Shown here: positions 35,693 through 47,817 of the stretch, piece after piece | Numbering within the stretch: the first letter of the stretch is position 1 | Layout: every line of letters begins with the position of its first letter | Assembly (NCBI GenBank): GCA_037975125.1 | Contig: JAJQOW010000228.1 | Location: forward strand, 33,501-97,500 | Source of the DNA: Latrodectus hesperus | Lineage: Eukaryota; Arthropoda; Arachnida; Araneae; Theridiidae | DNA: 64,000 nt | Reading direction: 5' to 3' | Position numbers and translations under genes: made by a program | The notes under the pieces: model-generated | Databases searched by the model: none | The model's input: only the letters and a program-made list of their open reading frames with translations | What the model was told of the DNA's origin: nothing

Positions 35693-35710
35693 ATTAGAAT
35701 ACAGGAAGTA

Positions 35711-35840
<130 letters not shown>

Positions 35841-36093
35841 ACAAGGAATTATTCAGTTAGTCCCCAACCCAAATGAAACTGAAAACATTACATTTTATCT
35901 ACCGTGTAGAAAAATCATTTGGGAAGATCTGCGACCAATAAATTACGTTTCGTCTTTGATACTTCTGTAAAGTCCAGTAATTCTCTTTCCTTGAATAACT
36001 GTTTGCCTGTTGGCCCAAATCTGTATCAAGAAATTTTTCATATTTTTTTGAGATTTAAACTTAATAACTTTTACGACGGACATGCGACAAGCC

Positions 36094-36393
36094 GTTGTGC
36101 TACCGGTAGCCTGATTGATTAGGGCGTTGTTCTCATTATCTTAAGGTAGTGAGTTCGAGTCCCTGCTTAAACGAAGTTCCATCGTGTTCGCTTAACGCAC
36201 GTGGGCACGTTAAAACTGGTTGTGGTAGCAATGTCCTCCAAGTGAAATGATACCTCTGGATGTAGCAGTCGAAGTATTGGGTGTCTTCTGCTTGATCCCT
36301 ACTTCAAAATCACAAAGATTCCACCCGACTGCTTCTATCTAACTGGTAAAGCCCAACTTCGGGCTAAGTACACAAAAGCATTCTGGTACAACA
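36094..36393 (+). mobile_element. SINE E, best copy, with 7-bp target-site duplications
   Basis: A-box-like tagcctgattgattagggcg and B box gagttcgagtccc mark a tRNA-derived head. The body carries aatgatacctctggatgtag, and the tail is tacaacaaca. The duplication acaagcc lies at 36087-36093 and 36394-36400. The BEL/Pao reverse-transcriptase text on the two sides is contiguous once one duplication is discounted, which confirms the borders. Confidence 0.9.
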
Positions 36394-36914
36394 ACAAGCC
36401 TTTTGAATATTTTAGTCCACGAAGAAGATAAAGACGTAAAACGCGATTTTTCTTTACCAAAGACGCAATGGGCAATTCTAAACCACCAATAGTTTACAGA
36501 TTCACTGTAATTTTCTTCGGGATAAAAAGCAGCCCTTTCTGAGTGACGGAGACGAGTAAATATCACTTAGGGAAGTATGTTGAGAAGTGTCCTGAAACTC
36601 CTTCGTTCTTAAAAGATAATATCTGCTTGGACGATGTAATTAGAAGTCATGAAAATTTAGAACAAGCTTTATCCATTATAAAAGAATCCAAAGAAATTTT
36701 CAATGAAGCAAGTTTACAGTGTAGATAATGTGGAACTAATTCTGAAGATTTATAAAAATTATGGAAAAGAGAACAATATAGTTTCATTTGAAGATTCCAA
36801 AAGCATAAGGAGAATCTTCCTTACAAAAAGTTTAGGGCATAATCTAATATATCTTAATTTTTATTCTCAGTGGTAAAACTAGGAATGAAGAATCGAATAC
36901 ATTCACATAGGATT

Positions 36915-37292
36915 TTAATAATTTTAAATTGAAAAAATAATAGTTCGATGTCAATGTTATCACCTCATTTATAATAATTTATTTTTAGATGTTTTTAATT
37001 TATGTAATATATTTTATAAGTAAGTCACTGATTACAAACTATAATTTAATATAAGATGAATAAAATGTAAATTCAGAAAGTATATTTTGATTTGTGCTTA
37101 ATTTCAAAATTTTGATACTTTACTTATTACTTTTAAATATTGGTGAAACGTTTTATTTTTAATCTCATATGAATGAACCTATTTTAAATTTTTTTAGAAA
37201 ATATTAATTTGATTGTACCAAGGAGTTAGTAAAAAATTGATTCAATATATTATAATTATTCAGCCACAGCAAAGCGTGGCTGGGTCAGCAAT
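36915..37292 (+). mobile_element. Helitron 3' end fragment
   Basis: It matches the last 235 bp of the Helitron at 37293-38723 (aaaataatagttcgat, cactgattacaaactataat, gattcaata.attata), with an extra stretch of about 110 bp at 37085-37200. It ends in the hairpin gccacagcaaagcgtggc followed by tgggtcagc, the terminal structure of the family. It abuts the next Helitron's 5' end at 37293. Confidence 0.8.
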
Positions 37293-38721
37293 TCTATACA
37301 TATAAAAATTTCGTGTTACGATGTATGTTCGCGATAAATTGCGAAACTACAGAACCGATTTTGATAAAATTTTGTAACCATTTATTATATGGTCCAACTT
37401 AAAAGATAGAATAGTTTTTATCTCTTAATTATTGATCTGAATATTTATTATACGATATTAGTTTATTTATCAGTTAGTTCTGTAATTTCTAAATAATTGG
37501 CGATTTAGCATCTAAGTTGCACAGGTATTTGGCAGATGGCGACGTGTTTATTTTTCTAGATTATACTATCTCCCACAGAAAATTAACGTGCGAGCGCAAG
37601 CGCGTGGTTGAATATAGAATTTACATATATTTTCATGATGTATAATGATACTATAACAATTTTTCATGAATCTTTTTTATTATTATACTTTGTACTGTGT
37701 TATTATTGTGCAGTGTTCAATTTGAATATTTTTAATATTATAAATAGTAAAATAAAATTTTATTTATTGCTGATTTTCTCCACTAATTTTCATACCACCT
37801 CGAAAACATGTAAGTATTTCTTAATAGCCTTTTATTTTTTTTTATTTTTATTTTATAATTTGATAATTGGCTCTGTAATCGTGCTATTTTGGCAGCAAGA
37901 AACTTTGATGTGAACGAAATTAACTTCCATATACAACAGATGTTGCCCAGTGATTTAATGTCTTTTAAATCAATCGACACAGTTATTGATGAAAACGAAG
38001 CCGTAAACGTTCTAACTGGATTTTTGAATTCTCTGGATATGCCAGGAATGCCACCACACAATCTTCAATTGAAAATTGGTTCACCAATTATTCTACTACG
38101 TAATTTAAACCCACCTCAATTATGTAACGGTACAAGCTTAGTCATAAAAGAAATGACCGAAAGTATTCTCGAAGCAACAATTTTGACGGGAAAATTTAAA
38201 GGAGATATCGTCCTGTTGCCACGTATTCCACTGATAGCGTCAGAATCTCCAATACCGTTTAAAATGCTCCAATTTCCGATTTGTTTAGTTTTTGCGATGA
38301 CCATAAATAAATCTCAAGACCAAACAATGTCTATTTGCGGTTTGGATTCAAAAAACACATGTTTCTCACATGAACAGCTATATGATGCCTGCTCACGTGT
38401 AGGAAAACCATCAAATCTCTTCGTGTTAGCGAAAGACAGGTTAACCAGGAATGTTGTACACAAAATAGTACTTAAATAATTTTTAGTTTTAATAATTTAA
38501 AATTGAAAAAATAATAGTTCGATTTCAATGTTATTTACCTCATTTATAACAATTTATTTTTAGATGTTTTTAATTTATATAGTATATTTTGTAAGTAAGT
38601 CACTGATTACAAACTATAATTTAATATAAGATGAATAAAATGTAAATTCCCAAGAATTAGTAAAAAATTGATTCAATGTATTATAAAAACTCAGCCACTG
38701 CAACGCGTGGCTGGGTCAGCT

Positions 38722-38723
<2 letters not shown>
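37293..38723 (+). mobile_element. Helitron, internally deleted (about 1.43 kb)
   Basis: The 5' end tctatacatataaaaatttc followed by ctacagaaccgattttgat is the typical start of arthropod Helitrons. The 3' end has the hairpin gccactgcaacgcgtggc and then tgggtcagcttg, where CTRR is expected, so the last bases have mutated. The Rep nuclease and most of the helicase are gone; only the helicase C-terminal part remains. A (TA)n tract begins at the 3' border, which may mark the A|T target. Confidence 0.8.
37868..38479 (+). pseudogene. Helitron Pif1-like helicase, C-terminal fragment
   Basis: About 203 open codons match the C-terminal third of Helitron Rep/helicase proteins. The segments are NRAILAARNFDVNEIN, IDTVIDENEAVN, FLNSLDMPGMPPHNL, LKIGSPIILLRNLNPPQLCNG, FAMTINKSQDQTMSICGL and FSHEQLYDACSRVGKPSNLF. 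These cover superfamily 1 helicase motifs V (NKSQGQT type) and VI (YxAxSRV type). Motif V has Asp where Gly is conserved (KSQDQT), and Ala in motif VI's usual context is shifted (YDACSRV). No nucleotide-binding Walker motifs are present upstream, so it cannot work alone. The frame is open to a natural stop, which suggests modest age. Confidence 0.9.

Positions 38724-38782
<59 letters not shown>
38723..38782. repeat. (TA)n microsatellite at the Helitron 3' border
   Basis: Thirty TA units directly after tgggtcagcttg. Confidence 0.97.
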
Positions 38783-38786
<4 letters not shown>

Positions 38787-38799
38787 GCATTTTAAATAG

Positions 38800-39568
38800 G
38801 AATATTTCAACTGAAAAAGAAATTTACTGAGTTACAAGCAAGTAAAAATCACTGTTGTAAATTAATTAATTATTATTATATGTTATTTTATATTTCAGTT
38901 TGCATTATCTACAGCATTTAAATTTTGAAACAAAATAAATTCTTTAAAAACTACATTAATAAACGTATTTTCTTCTTGAGACAAAAAGTTGGTATGCTTT
39001 TCTGATATAAATATTAACAGTTCTTTTTATTTAAAAATTTCAAAATACATTTTTCTGGGATACAATTAAAAATTTTATATGGTGATAAAGCAAATTTAAT
39101 TAGGTTTAGGTATGCATTAAATGAGCTACATCTTACAAGAAATAAACATTTTTAGAAATATGTTTTATGAAAAAGCCATTAAATACTGAAAATATTGAAC
39201 AAGAAAAATGAGTAAGGGTTATTAACTGTTACATTTTTTAAAATAAGATTTTGTCTACAAAGTAGTCATTTAGAGCGTCAAATTAAGTGTACTCGAGTCA
39301 AATAAGTACCTAGAAAGCAAAATTCTACTGTTTATCAAGATTTTATTCCTCGTGTACATAAGCTCAGAAAATCCAATCTTATTCAAATCTAACACTTATT
39401 TGAAAATGTAGTTGTTTGGGTTTAGAAAAAAGGAAAAATACGAGAAAACAACTTTGAAAGAAATGACATTTTCTGACACTTAATCCAAGAACTATATATT
39501 CAGAAAGCTAAAACCATTTTTTTTAAAAATCTTGTGCCACCCAACAACAATCAATCAAGTTATCCGAT
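38800..39568. other. AT-rich sequence, nothing recognised
   Basis: No gene, repeat or RNA is supported. Confidence 0.45.
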
Positions 39569-39582
39569 GCTCTTTAAAGAGG

Positions 39583-40633
39583 TTGGTTGGTTGGGTTTTA
39601 TGGCGCAAAGTCCAAACATGGACATGCGCGCCCGCGCTGCGCCAAAAGATTTATTTATTTATTTATAATTTTTTTTCTCTAAGAAACCCAAACATTAAAC
39701 TTTAAAAAAAAAAACAAAAATAAATGTATATTTTAAGATTAAAACATATGTGAATATATTTTTTAAAACACCAAAAAAATATTTTTTTTTACAAAACTTA
39801 AGATTTAAATTAAATAAAATAAAAAAAAACCCTATTGCTGTTAAATAAGCAAATAAATTTCGATTGGGTGGCTCCCTCAGCAAATCAAACATAGTTCAAA
39901 GGAAAAATTTAAATCAGGGAAGGTTAAAATTGGAACATCAAATTAAAATATGATGCACTGCATAGGGTTCATCACACGATTCACACCATGGATTCAATTC
40001 GCTCAGAAACAAATGTCTGTGTGTGTGTCCGATACGAAGGCGACTCAAACGAACATCAGCACTCCGTAAAACTGCTAATAAGGTGATGTATGGAAATATG
40101 GCACGCAATTTATTAGTAACCTGTATGTTCCACGACTCCTGCTAAAGAGAAGAGATTAACACATTTTAATATTTCTTCTCACATCAGACAAGCCGCCCAA
40201 CTTGTCTAGTTGTCAATGTGCCTGACTGCGGATAAGGAGGTCCTGGGTTCGAATCCCGGTTCGGGCATGGATGTACTTTCTCTCTCTATCTATCCTGTCT
40301 TTGTCCCTTCCTTGTATGAATGAGGTGTGATTGGTTGCCTACCCTATAAACGGCATGGGCATGTGTGTACTGGTGAAGTGTGCACCGAAGAAGTCGGACT
40401 CCACACCAAATAGGGTTCAGTTGGAAAAGTGGAGCAGCGCACCCCATATTGCCAGCCTAGCTGGCACACGACAACAACAAAAACATCAGAAAAAAGGAAC
40501 TGATGGAAGAGATGGGCGGGATGCAGATTTAGCAGCTGCATCAGCCCTCTCATTGCCATCAAGACCTACATGACTTGGGATCCAACAGAAAATAATGTCA
40601 TATCCCTTGCCAGCAAGGGAATCTAATGCTCGG
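39583..40633 (-). mobile_element. 5'-truncated non-LTR retrotransposon with RNase H, 14-bp target duplication
   Basis: On the minus strand the remnant starts inside the RNase H domain (40633 to 40491: FCWIPSHVGLDGNERADAAAK, with the late His and Asp landmarks). After a nested SINE it continues to RLSRLRIGHTHRHLFLSEL and the C-terminal zinc-binding text CESCDEPYAVHHIL (about 40070-39960). The 3' UTR ends in tggttgggttttatggcgc sequence and an (CCAA)n-type tail at 39583. The duplication gctctttaaagagg lies at 39569-39582 and 40634-40647. This is a classic dead-on-arrival insertion of an I/Jockey-type element. Confidence 0.9.
40189..40482 (+). mobile_element. SINE A nested in the non-LTR element, 8-bp target duplication
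   Basis: Well-preserved head (gggttcgaatcccggttcggg), body and tail ending caacaacaaaa. The duplication acatcaga lies at 40181-40188 and 40483-40490, inside the RNase H coding part of the host element. It carries the actggtgaagtgtg insertion shared only with the copy at 15274. Confidence 0.95.
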
Positions 40634-40659
40634 GCTCTTTAAAGAGGATTTCACATTTA

Positions 40660-41390
40660 AAAACTATTTTCTTTGCAAACAGAATTTTATCAGTCATGAG
40701 AAAGGCAATACAATAATGTTTTTCAAGATCTTTGAAAAGTGAATTATAATTAAAGTAACTACTAACTGAAATTTTAGAAAATTTCATTCAGATGAATGTA
40801 TTTCTAAAAGCCTTGAGCTTCCAGTTTGAATAAGATTATATATAACATGAATTTTTGTGTATGGATTTGATTTTTCGCTTAGATTCTTAGATTTTATCGA
40901 TAATTTTAAAATTTTAATTTATAATTTCGACATACAACTAGAAGTTACAATACACAAATCTGAATTTCACATTTTATTGTTATAAAATGTTATTTCATAT
41001 CAAAGTCTTCATTCTTTAAAATAAATAAATTTAAAATAGTTTTAGCATGTGGAATTTATTTAAAACAAACATTTAAGTATTTTGTAATATATTTTTAAAT
41101 TTATTATTTTTTGCAATTAACTGAATATTTTTACAATTAACACGCGATTTTAAAAGAAATTAATTGTTTTTTAATTTTTAGATTCTTAAATTTATAAGAT
41201 TAAACATTTTTTATTCGTTTCTTTCATATATATTAACATAAGCTCAATTTTTCAATCAAACTAAAATTTCTTTATATCTTTTTTTTTATAGAATTTGAGT
41301 ATTCGTAAGTTATATTTCAACGAAAAAGCTCCAAAATATTTTTAAGAACATTTTAGATCTTCCTAAATTGAAATATTATGTAAGCAATGT
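40660..41390. other. AT-rich sequence, nothing recognised
   Basis: No supported feature. Confidence 0.45.
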
Positions 41391-41396
41391 TGAAGA

Positions 41397-41480
41397 AGCC
41401 CAGTGCCTTAGTGCTAGCGTCTAAGATACAGGTTGGAGGTTCAATCCTGGGGGTGGCAAGGTTGACTCAGCCTTTCAATC
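41397..41480 (+). mobile_element. tRNA-like SINE head, another family
   Basis: agtgccttagtgctagcgtc resembles an A-box region, and ggaggttcaatcctgg is a B box at the usual distance. The downstream body gtggcaaggttgactcagcc matches none of the other families here. It is a single copy, so the family is unconfirmed. Confidence 0.5.
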
Positions 41481-41489
41481 TTTTCAACA

Positions 41490-42830
41490 TATCTTTTAGT
41501 ATATAAATGTTTAATATCAACAAACCATCATACCAACAAATAATGATACTTTCTTAAAGGATGTATTTATTTTTAATCGTCATTGCTATTAGAATGTAAT
41601 CAAGACTTAACCGATAGCAAAACATTTTTTTAAACATCTCTTAAGTAAAAAAATTTTAGTTTTTAAGTAGTGTTCATATTAAAAAATATTCAACAATAGA
41701 TATTTATTCACTTAAAATGTAAAAACAACAATGAAAAAGTGATTATTTCTTATTCAGCATTGAATTTGATATTAATTGTTAAAGATAATTAAGTAATGCA
41801 CAAATACTTGTGTGTGAGAATATATTTATAATGATTTATTTCTTCTAAATAGTATTAAAATTAAGGTTTTTCAAAATTCAACAAAAAAAATAATAAAAAT
41901 AAAAATAAGTAACTTGAAAGCTTCCGAATTTTATAGTTGCAAAATCATCTAAAACTGATAAATCGTGAATTCAAAATTGAGAAAAAATGAAGAAAATAAA
42001 TATTTTTTAATATTCACGTTATAATGCAGTCCTAACATTTATATGATACAGGTAAAAACGATAATTTGTATAAGTCAGTATAATTTATTATTTAAATAAT
42101 GCTTTGTAGAAATATTTAGGTATTTATATTTAAGTCGATTTTTTAAGCTTACTTTCGTTTAAATTTTAAGAGCATCCCTTTCCTGATAATTTAATAAAAA
42201 TATTTCGAGTTAAATACTCATTATTTAATTCGATTTTATTTATTATTTTATTTAATTAAATGTTTTCTTAACGCATAAATTTCCTACCTTAATATTTAAG
42301 CTTAATTCTGGAATGTTATAATATTTTGTAATTATATTTCAGAATGCAAGTAAAAGATATTTTTTCCCCTTTATAAAAGTGCATGTATTTTATTAGAAAT
42401 AAAGTATTTTAAAGAATTGACTTTTAGACAATATTTTAATATCATAATAAATTGAAATCTAAATATATCTTAACTTTCTTTGGAGAAAACATGTATAAAT
42501 TATTATTAACAAATTAGTATATTGCATTTGCATTCTAGAATCAAAAGGACTAAAAAATAAGTGCCTAAATAAAGTTCTAAAATACGAAAGGCATTTTAGT
42601 TTTTTAATTTCAATTTTTAAGAATGACAAAAATTGAGCAGAAACAAAACTAGAAAACATTTTCAAACTATTCGAACTAAAACTTCTTACATTAATTTTAT
42701 CGAAATTTAATTTACTAAAAAATTAAAATTTATCTGGAATATTTTAAATTCTTCTATGTATTTACGTAGTAAAATTTTTTAACGACATTTTAGAAAAATA
42801 ATTGAAAACAATTTAGGTATTTTAACATCC
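41490..42830. other. AT-rich sequence, nothing recognised
   Basis: No supported feature. Confidence 0.45.
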
Positions 42831-43050
42831 CCATTTTTTTTAGAATCTAGGATTGAGGGAGGTCTGTAGCCTTCCGGCCATGTACCTCGTTTTCTAATGA
42901 ATTAGAGTCTTTGGATAGTCTTAGCCTGGTGATTAACAAACCAGAAATAAAAGATATACACAATAATGAATAATAGAAAGATATTGTGGTAAGTGCTCCC
43001 ACTGGATGCACTCTGCATGACTTGTGTTTATTTTAGATTAAGTAATTGAG

Positions 43051-43299
43051 TTGTTGTTGATGTCGTGTGCCAGATAGTCTGACAATATGGGGGTGCGCTC
43101 TCCACTTTTTCCAACTGAACCATAACTAGGTGTGGAGTCCGACTTAAATAGGTACCCGCGTTTATAGGGTAGGCAACCATTCACAATCCATCCATACAAG
43201 GACAGGACAGGATAGATAGAGAGAGAAAATACATCCATTCCCGAACCAGGATTCGAACCCGGGACCAACAGCTCAGGAGTCAGGAACGCTAACCACTCA
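43051..43299 (-). mobile_element. Chimeric SINE: C-type head with A-type tail
   Basis: The head (gttagcgttcctgactcctg, then gagctgttggtcccgggttc) is the family C tRNA head. The body and tail (tataaacgcgggtacc, gtcggactccacacct) are family A. The 5' few bases of the head are missing. Confidence 0.8.
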
Positions 43300-43611
43300 T
43301 ACACAAAATAATTAAAAGGATTGATTTACATGCAAGAATATATGTATTATTTTTTTTATAAAACTTAAGAAATTATGCATCCCTTTTAGGATCTCCAGAA
43401 CGAAAGAATAGATGATCAGATGGCGAACAAAATCTTGTAACAGATTATGTTCGATAACCGATCGCCCACTGCATATTCGTCCTTAGATTATATACGTAAT
43501 CTAAATATTTCATTATTTAAATTATTTTTGTGCATGTATTGTCTCCTATATTTTTAAAAATAATCATCTAGTTACCCATTAGTTTTCAGAGTTTTACTGT
43601 ATTTATAGTTC

Positions 43612-43919
43612 TCGCTGTTGTTGTTGTTACTAATGACACTTGGACAAGCCAAGCTCGCTGTGCCTTGGCTATGCGAATTTAAGTCGATTGGGAGCGTCTT
43701 TCGTTTTAACCAGAGCACCATGAAGGTGAAAGTACGACTTTGCTCTACACACTTGCCATAGGGACCCATTTATAGGGTAAGCAACCATTCACAATCCATC
43801 CATACAAGGAAAGGATAGATAGAGAGAGAGAAAATACATCCATGCCCGAGCCGGGATTTGAACCCAGGACCTCCCTGTCCACAGTCTGGCACGCTGACCA
43901 CTAGACAAGTTGGCCGGCC
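43612..43919 (-). mobile_element. SINE B: A-type head with a different tail
   Basis: The head is that of family A (aacttgtctagtggtcagcg), and ccctataaatgggtccc follows. The tail is unique: gcaaagtcgtactttcacct, atggtgct, aaacgaaagacgctccca, ending in ctaatgacac-related text and acaacaacagcgag. The tail matches the SINE at the right edge of the window. Confidence 0.9.
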
Positions 43920-44199
43920 TGAGTTAGTAATTAGTCTAAGTATTTTGCTTTGCTGGGCTTCTAAGACTTTGATATTTGAATCAGCTGCTCCTCCCCAGTT
44001 TGGAGCAACATAGGTCATTAACCTCATAATTTCTGTCCTAACCTCAAGAGTTTCTCAGGGTCAGATGGATATTTACTCTGTCAAGGAGATTGGTTTCCCA
44101 AATGGTGCCCCATAACTAATGGTACCAGAGTAAAATCATAAGAAGTGCTTCATCATACGGTGGGAATGGCAAAATATTCCTCAAGAAGGGTTCATCAGT

Positions 44200-45350
44200 A
44201 GGAATCTCATTAACAAAATATGAAAAACTTTAACGAAAAATATTATTTGTACTAAAGTTATTTTCTATAAAACTGTAATAAAACATTTGTTTAAATAAAA
44301 TTTATGTTTAATTTATTGTTAGTTATACATGTACTTACAGGCATAATTTGTTACTTGCTTACGCTTTTACAACACCATCATCGGTTTTTTTTTTCCGAAG
44401 ATTATTTTGTTCAACTGACTAGAAAGGAAGATTAGTAAAAGTATTAGATTGATTGAAATAAATGCAAATTTGATTGAAGCATTTATATGGATATAAAACT
44501 ATATACAAATATAACTAACATACAATATTTCTAGGATAACTCAAAACGTCTAGATTCTTCTGTATTTACAATCAAAACTTTTTGAAAGTTAGCTAAAGTA
44601 TTACAAGTTTATCTGTATTTATGTGTTGAGTTTCTTTACGATTGATGATAAAAATTCCCAGAAATTTCAGAAAGAATGAATATCAAAATTTTTTAAAATT
44701 TTCAAAAATATCGTTATTTTACTTGACACGCAAATTTTTAAGAAATAAAGTTATATCAACTTTAACTTCGGATTTTTATAATGTGTTCATAAGATAATAA
44801 GTAATAATTAAGAATCATCACTATCTTCACATTTTCGAATATAAGAGAATTAAAATGTACTTTCTCCCTTTTTCTTTTTATAATTAATAGATTCTCTTAA
44901 AAAATTCCTGGAATTTTTTAATAATATTGTTTGTTATTTTTTGCTGTTATAAATTACATATTTTGTGTTCTAGAATAAAATAGTTATATCTGTATTTCTA
45001 TTCTTATACCTTGTGTATCATTTATGTTATATGTTAATCATAATAAAAGTAATCTCACATTCATTTATTCCTATTTTTTTTTCAAATTTTTTTTAAACTT
45101 TCTTTTTTCTTTTTTTGAACGTTTATTTTGGAAAATTATGAAGGAATGCCTCATTCATTTTCGCATATTATAGCCAATAGGCGAACATATAGAATCACTT
45201 ACATGTGTGGTATAAACATTCTTTTTACATATATTTAACAGTCATTAAAGATTGAGGTGTTTTCAAGGGAATAGAAAGAACTTATGAAACATATGGATTC
45301 TATATAAAGTATTATTTCGTTCTGTTTATGGTTGACATTTAACCAGTAAC
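44200..45350. other. AT-rich sequence, nothing recognised
   Basis: No supported gene or repeat. Confidence 0.45.
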
Positions 45351-45857
45351 TGAAAAATGAATAGAAACCACCCTTTCCTTATAAAATATCTTTTACACAC
45401 ACTCGTCCCTCTGACACTCCTCAGTTAACGACCACAGGGCCTGAGGCTGACGCGGGGGCTTATCTTTCTAGCAATTTATGAGGGTGTTGAGTTCAAGATC
45501 TTTTAAGAAATGCTCAAAGATAAAGTAGAATATAGCGTTGTCACTCCCCCGCCCCCACAAACTTGTGAAAGGAACCCGACTTGAGAAAAGGATTAAAGGG
45601 ATCGTAAAAAAGCAATCAAGTGCAGGAAGTCCATCTGTTTATCCCCGCAGCAGCAGAGGGTGGCATCCTGCAGGTGGACAATAATTCACGTTTGTTTTTA
45701 AAACTGTCAGATCTGCCTCTTTGTCAGACCCCAGATGCGACAGGAAGGGGATTCTTCTCTCCCCCGCAAGGCATGTTGAGTCATTAGGACACGGACTACA
45801 AAATCAGAAATATTGGAAGCTCAACAAAACAAGCTTCTATATGACATTGTTCTGATT

Positions 45858-46748
45858 CAAATATCAAAGTCTTAGAAGCCCAGCAAAACAAAATACTTAG
45901 ACTTATTACTAACTCAGAGTTTTACATTAGAAACCACCAAATAAGAGAGAACTTGGGAATCCTGCCCCTAGCCCGCTACCTTAAATTTCTTGCATTTAAT
46001 TTCTACCATAAATTATACACAATCAACAATAGTGAGATTCAGGGTATTGAACTTTACAGTCCTTATGACCTAACGCATTTCCATAGGCCCAGAGCAGTGT
46101 TGAGAGTAAAACCTCTCACCAATATCTCCATTTATTCAAATAATTCCAAACGGTAAAGAAAGAAGAATAATAATTAATGGAAATCATATCTCTACCTAAA
46201 TAAAATCTTGAGAGAAACCACATTGTAAATAAATCGTGTGGAAGCTGTAAATATCTCAGTTTTATGTAATCTTAAACAACTATGGATACGTATCATTCTT
46301 TGTCCTCCGTTGTAAATATTCTAACGAAACTTTGTGTTTATCAAGAATTATTGTCATCAACCTGTGTTTCTTTCTTTGTAACTCCTTTGTAAATATTTTA
46401 ACGGAATGTGTGTGCTTCAAAGAATTATTGTAATCATCCTGTGCATTTTCCTTATATTTTCCTTCGTAAAAAATTTTATATGGATTTTATGTGTACAAAG
46501 AATTATTGTCATCATCTAAGTGTCTATTACTAGGATTACTCAATTACTTAGTCCAAAAACACAAGTCATGCAGAGTGCATCCAGTGGGAGCACTTACCTC
46601 ACTATTTTTGTATTATTCATTATTGTATCTTTATTTCTGATTTTTTAATCACCAGGCCAAGACTATCCAAGGACTCTAATTCATTAGAAAACGAGGTACA
46701 TGGCCGGAAGGCTACAGTCCTCCCTTAATTCCAGACGAAAAAAAAAAT
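45858..46748 (+). mobile_element. 5'-truncated Jockey-like non-LTR retrotransposon in copy B
   Basis: It enters mid-frame with SNIKVLEAQQNKILRLITNS-type text (45860-45915), continues through ENLGILPLARYLKFLAFNFY and HFHRPRAVLRVKPLTN to a stop near 46155, then a 580-bp 3' UTR with aagaattattgt repeats, and ends in a poly-A run at 46738-46748. Copy A lacks it. The same element type is at 42838-44170 in the opposite orientation. Target duplications could not be fixed. Confidence 0.85.
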
Positions 46749-46759
46749 GAGCATATTAG

Positions 46760-46845
46760 AGCCAACTGGGGGATGGTAGTCATCCCCCAGTTGGCTGATA
46801 GTGTAGTAGGTGATACACACTCATAAAGTGTGTATCACCTACTAC
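46760..46845. repeat. Two adjacent perfect hairpins, only in repeat copy B
   Basis: Hairpin 1 has 16-bp arms (46760-46775 and 46781-46796) and a 5-base loop. Hairpin 2 has 19-bp arms (46803-46821 and 46827-46845) and a 5-base loop. Copy A at about 21738-21780 has one simple version of this sequence with no fold-back. Confidence 0.95.
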
Positions 46846-47471
46846 ATAAAATTTTTGGCCTTCAATTTTTTATAATAAAGAATGCAAAATAAATAACATT
46901 GAAGTAATGGTACTTGAACCATACAACCCCTATGAACCAAAAAATTTCCATAGGCCACGGGCAGTCCTTGGATTCAAAACAATTACCAGCATCTGAACAA
47001 TTTAATTTAATAATTTATGATTAAAAATTCATAGCTGACAACTGAAATGTTACAGCTTATAAATAAAGATAAATATATGGTCATAATTGCCTTAATGAAT
47101 TGCTTATATCTTAAGTATCTAATTAATTTGACCCTAACTTGAAAACTAACATTGTTTATTTTTCAGATATTGCTATGTATCAATAACTTGTGCACCTTAT
47201 TTTCCTTGTATATATTAAAGTGTAATTATTATTAATAAATGAAGAATGTAAATTTATTTATATTAGAATGTACATAACGGATACCCCCAGTTAATTTTTT
47301 TTACCTTTCTATTTATTTATTTAGTTTATTACTGACTAAAATTTTGAGTAAACCATGAATATAGTTATAATCTCTACTAAAATCTGTAATTAATTTCAAG
47401 CAAATTTTTGAACTGTTAATTATTTTTTATATCTTATAAGTTGTATATAAGTACATATGATGTAAAGTCAC

Positions 47472-47734
47472 TAGCCATCCACCTTATCTAGTGATCAGTG
47501 TGCCTGACTGTTAATAGGGAGGTCCTGGGTTCAAATCCCGGTCCAGGCATGGATGTACTTTCTCTCTCTCTCTCTCTTATCTTTGTCATTTCTTTGTAAG
47601 AATTGGTTGTAAATGGTTGCCTACCCTATAAGTGCGTACTGAGAAAGTATGGCAAATTAAGGTTCAGTTGGAAAATTGGAGCTGCGCACTCCGTATTGCC
47701 AGGCTATCTGGCACGAGATAACAGTACAATAACA
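47472..47734 (+). mobile_element. Old SINE A shared with copy A
   Basis: It is orthologous to 22468-22729 at the same site. The flanking duplication is still recognisable as taaagtcac and ataaagtc. Confidence 0.85.
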
Positions 47735-47817
47735 ATAAAGTCCTCATTGCAAAGACTGTTGGGAGTACTTAAACTGTAGGCAACTTGTTTTTCAAAATCC
47801 TTATTATCCATTCTGTT

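Larger units (their letters stand above)
42838..44170 (-). mobile_element. Jockey-like non-LTR remnant, two SINE insertions
   Basis: The 3' end at 42838 (poly-A seen as ttttttt on the plus strand) and the stretch to about 43045 match, in reverse, 46545-46738 of the copy in repeat B. Upstream on the minus strand, 44027 to about 43920 encodes MRLMTYVAPNWGGAADSNIK and KILRLITNS, the C-terminal reverse-transcriptase segment of Jockey elements. Between them are a SINE (43051-43299), an unplaced stretch (43300-43610) and a second SINE (43612-43919). It is strongly decayed. Confidence 0.75.

Noticed and set aside
40200..40270. tRNA gene-like sequences (also at 18540, 28980, 34290, 48930, 51510, 63775)
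   Set aside because: A and B boxes are present, but all are SINE heads joined to conserved SINE bodies. No free-standing cloverleaf with proper 3' end was seen.
43038..44027. Minus-strand frames joining SINE and retrotransposon text
   Set aside because: Fortuitous fusions across insertion borders, not genes.
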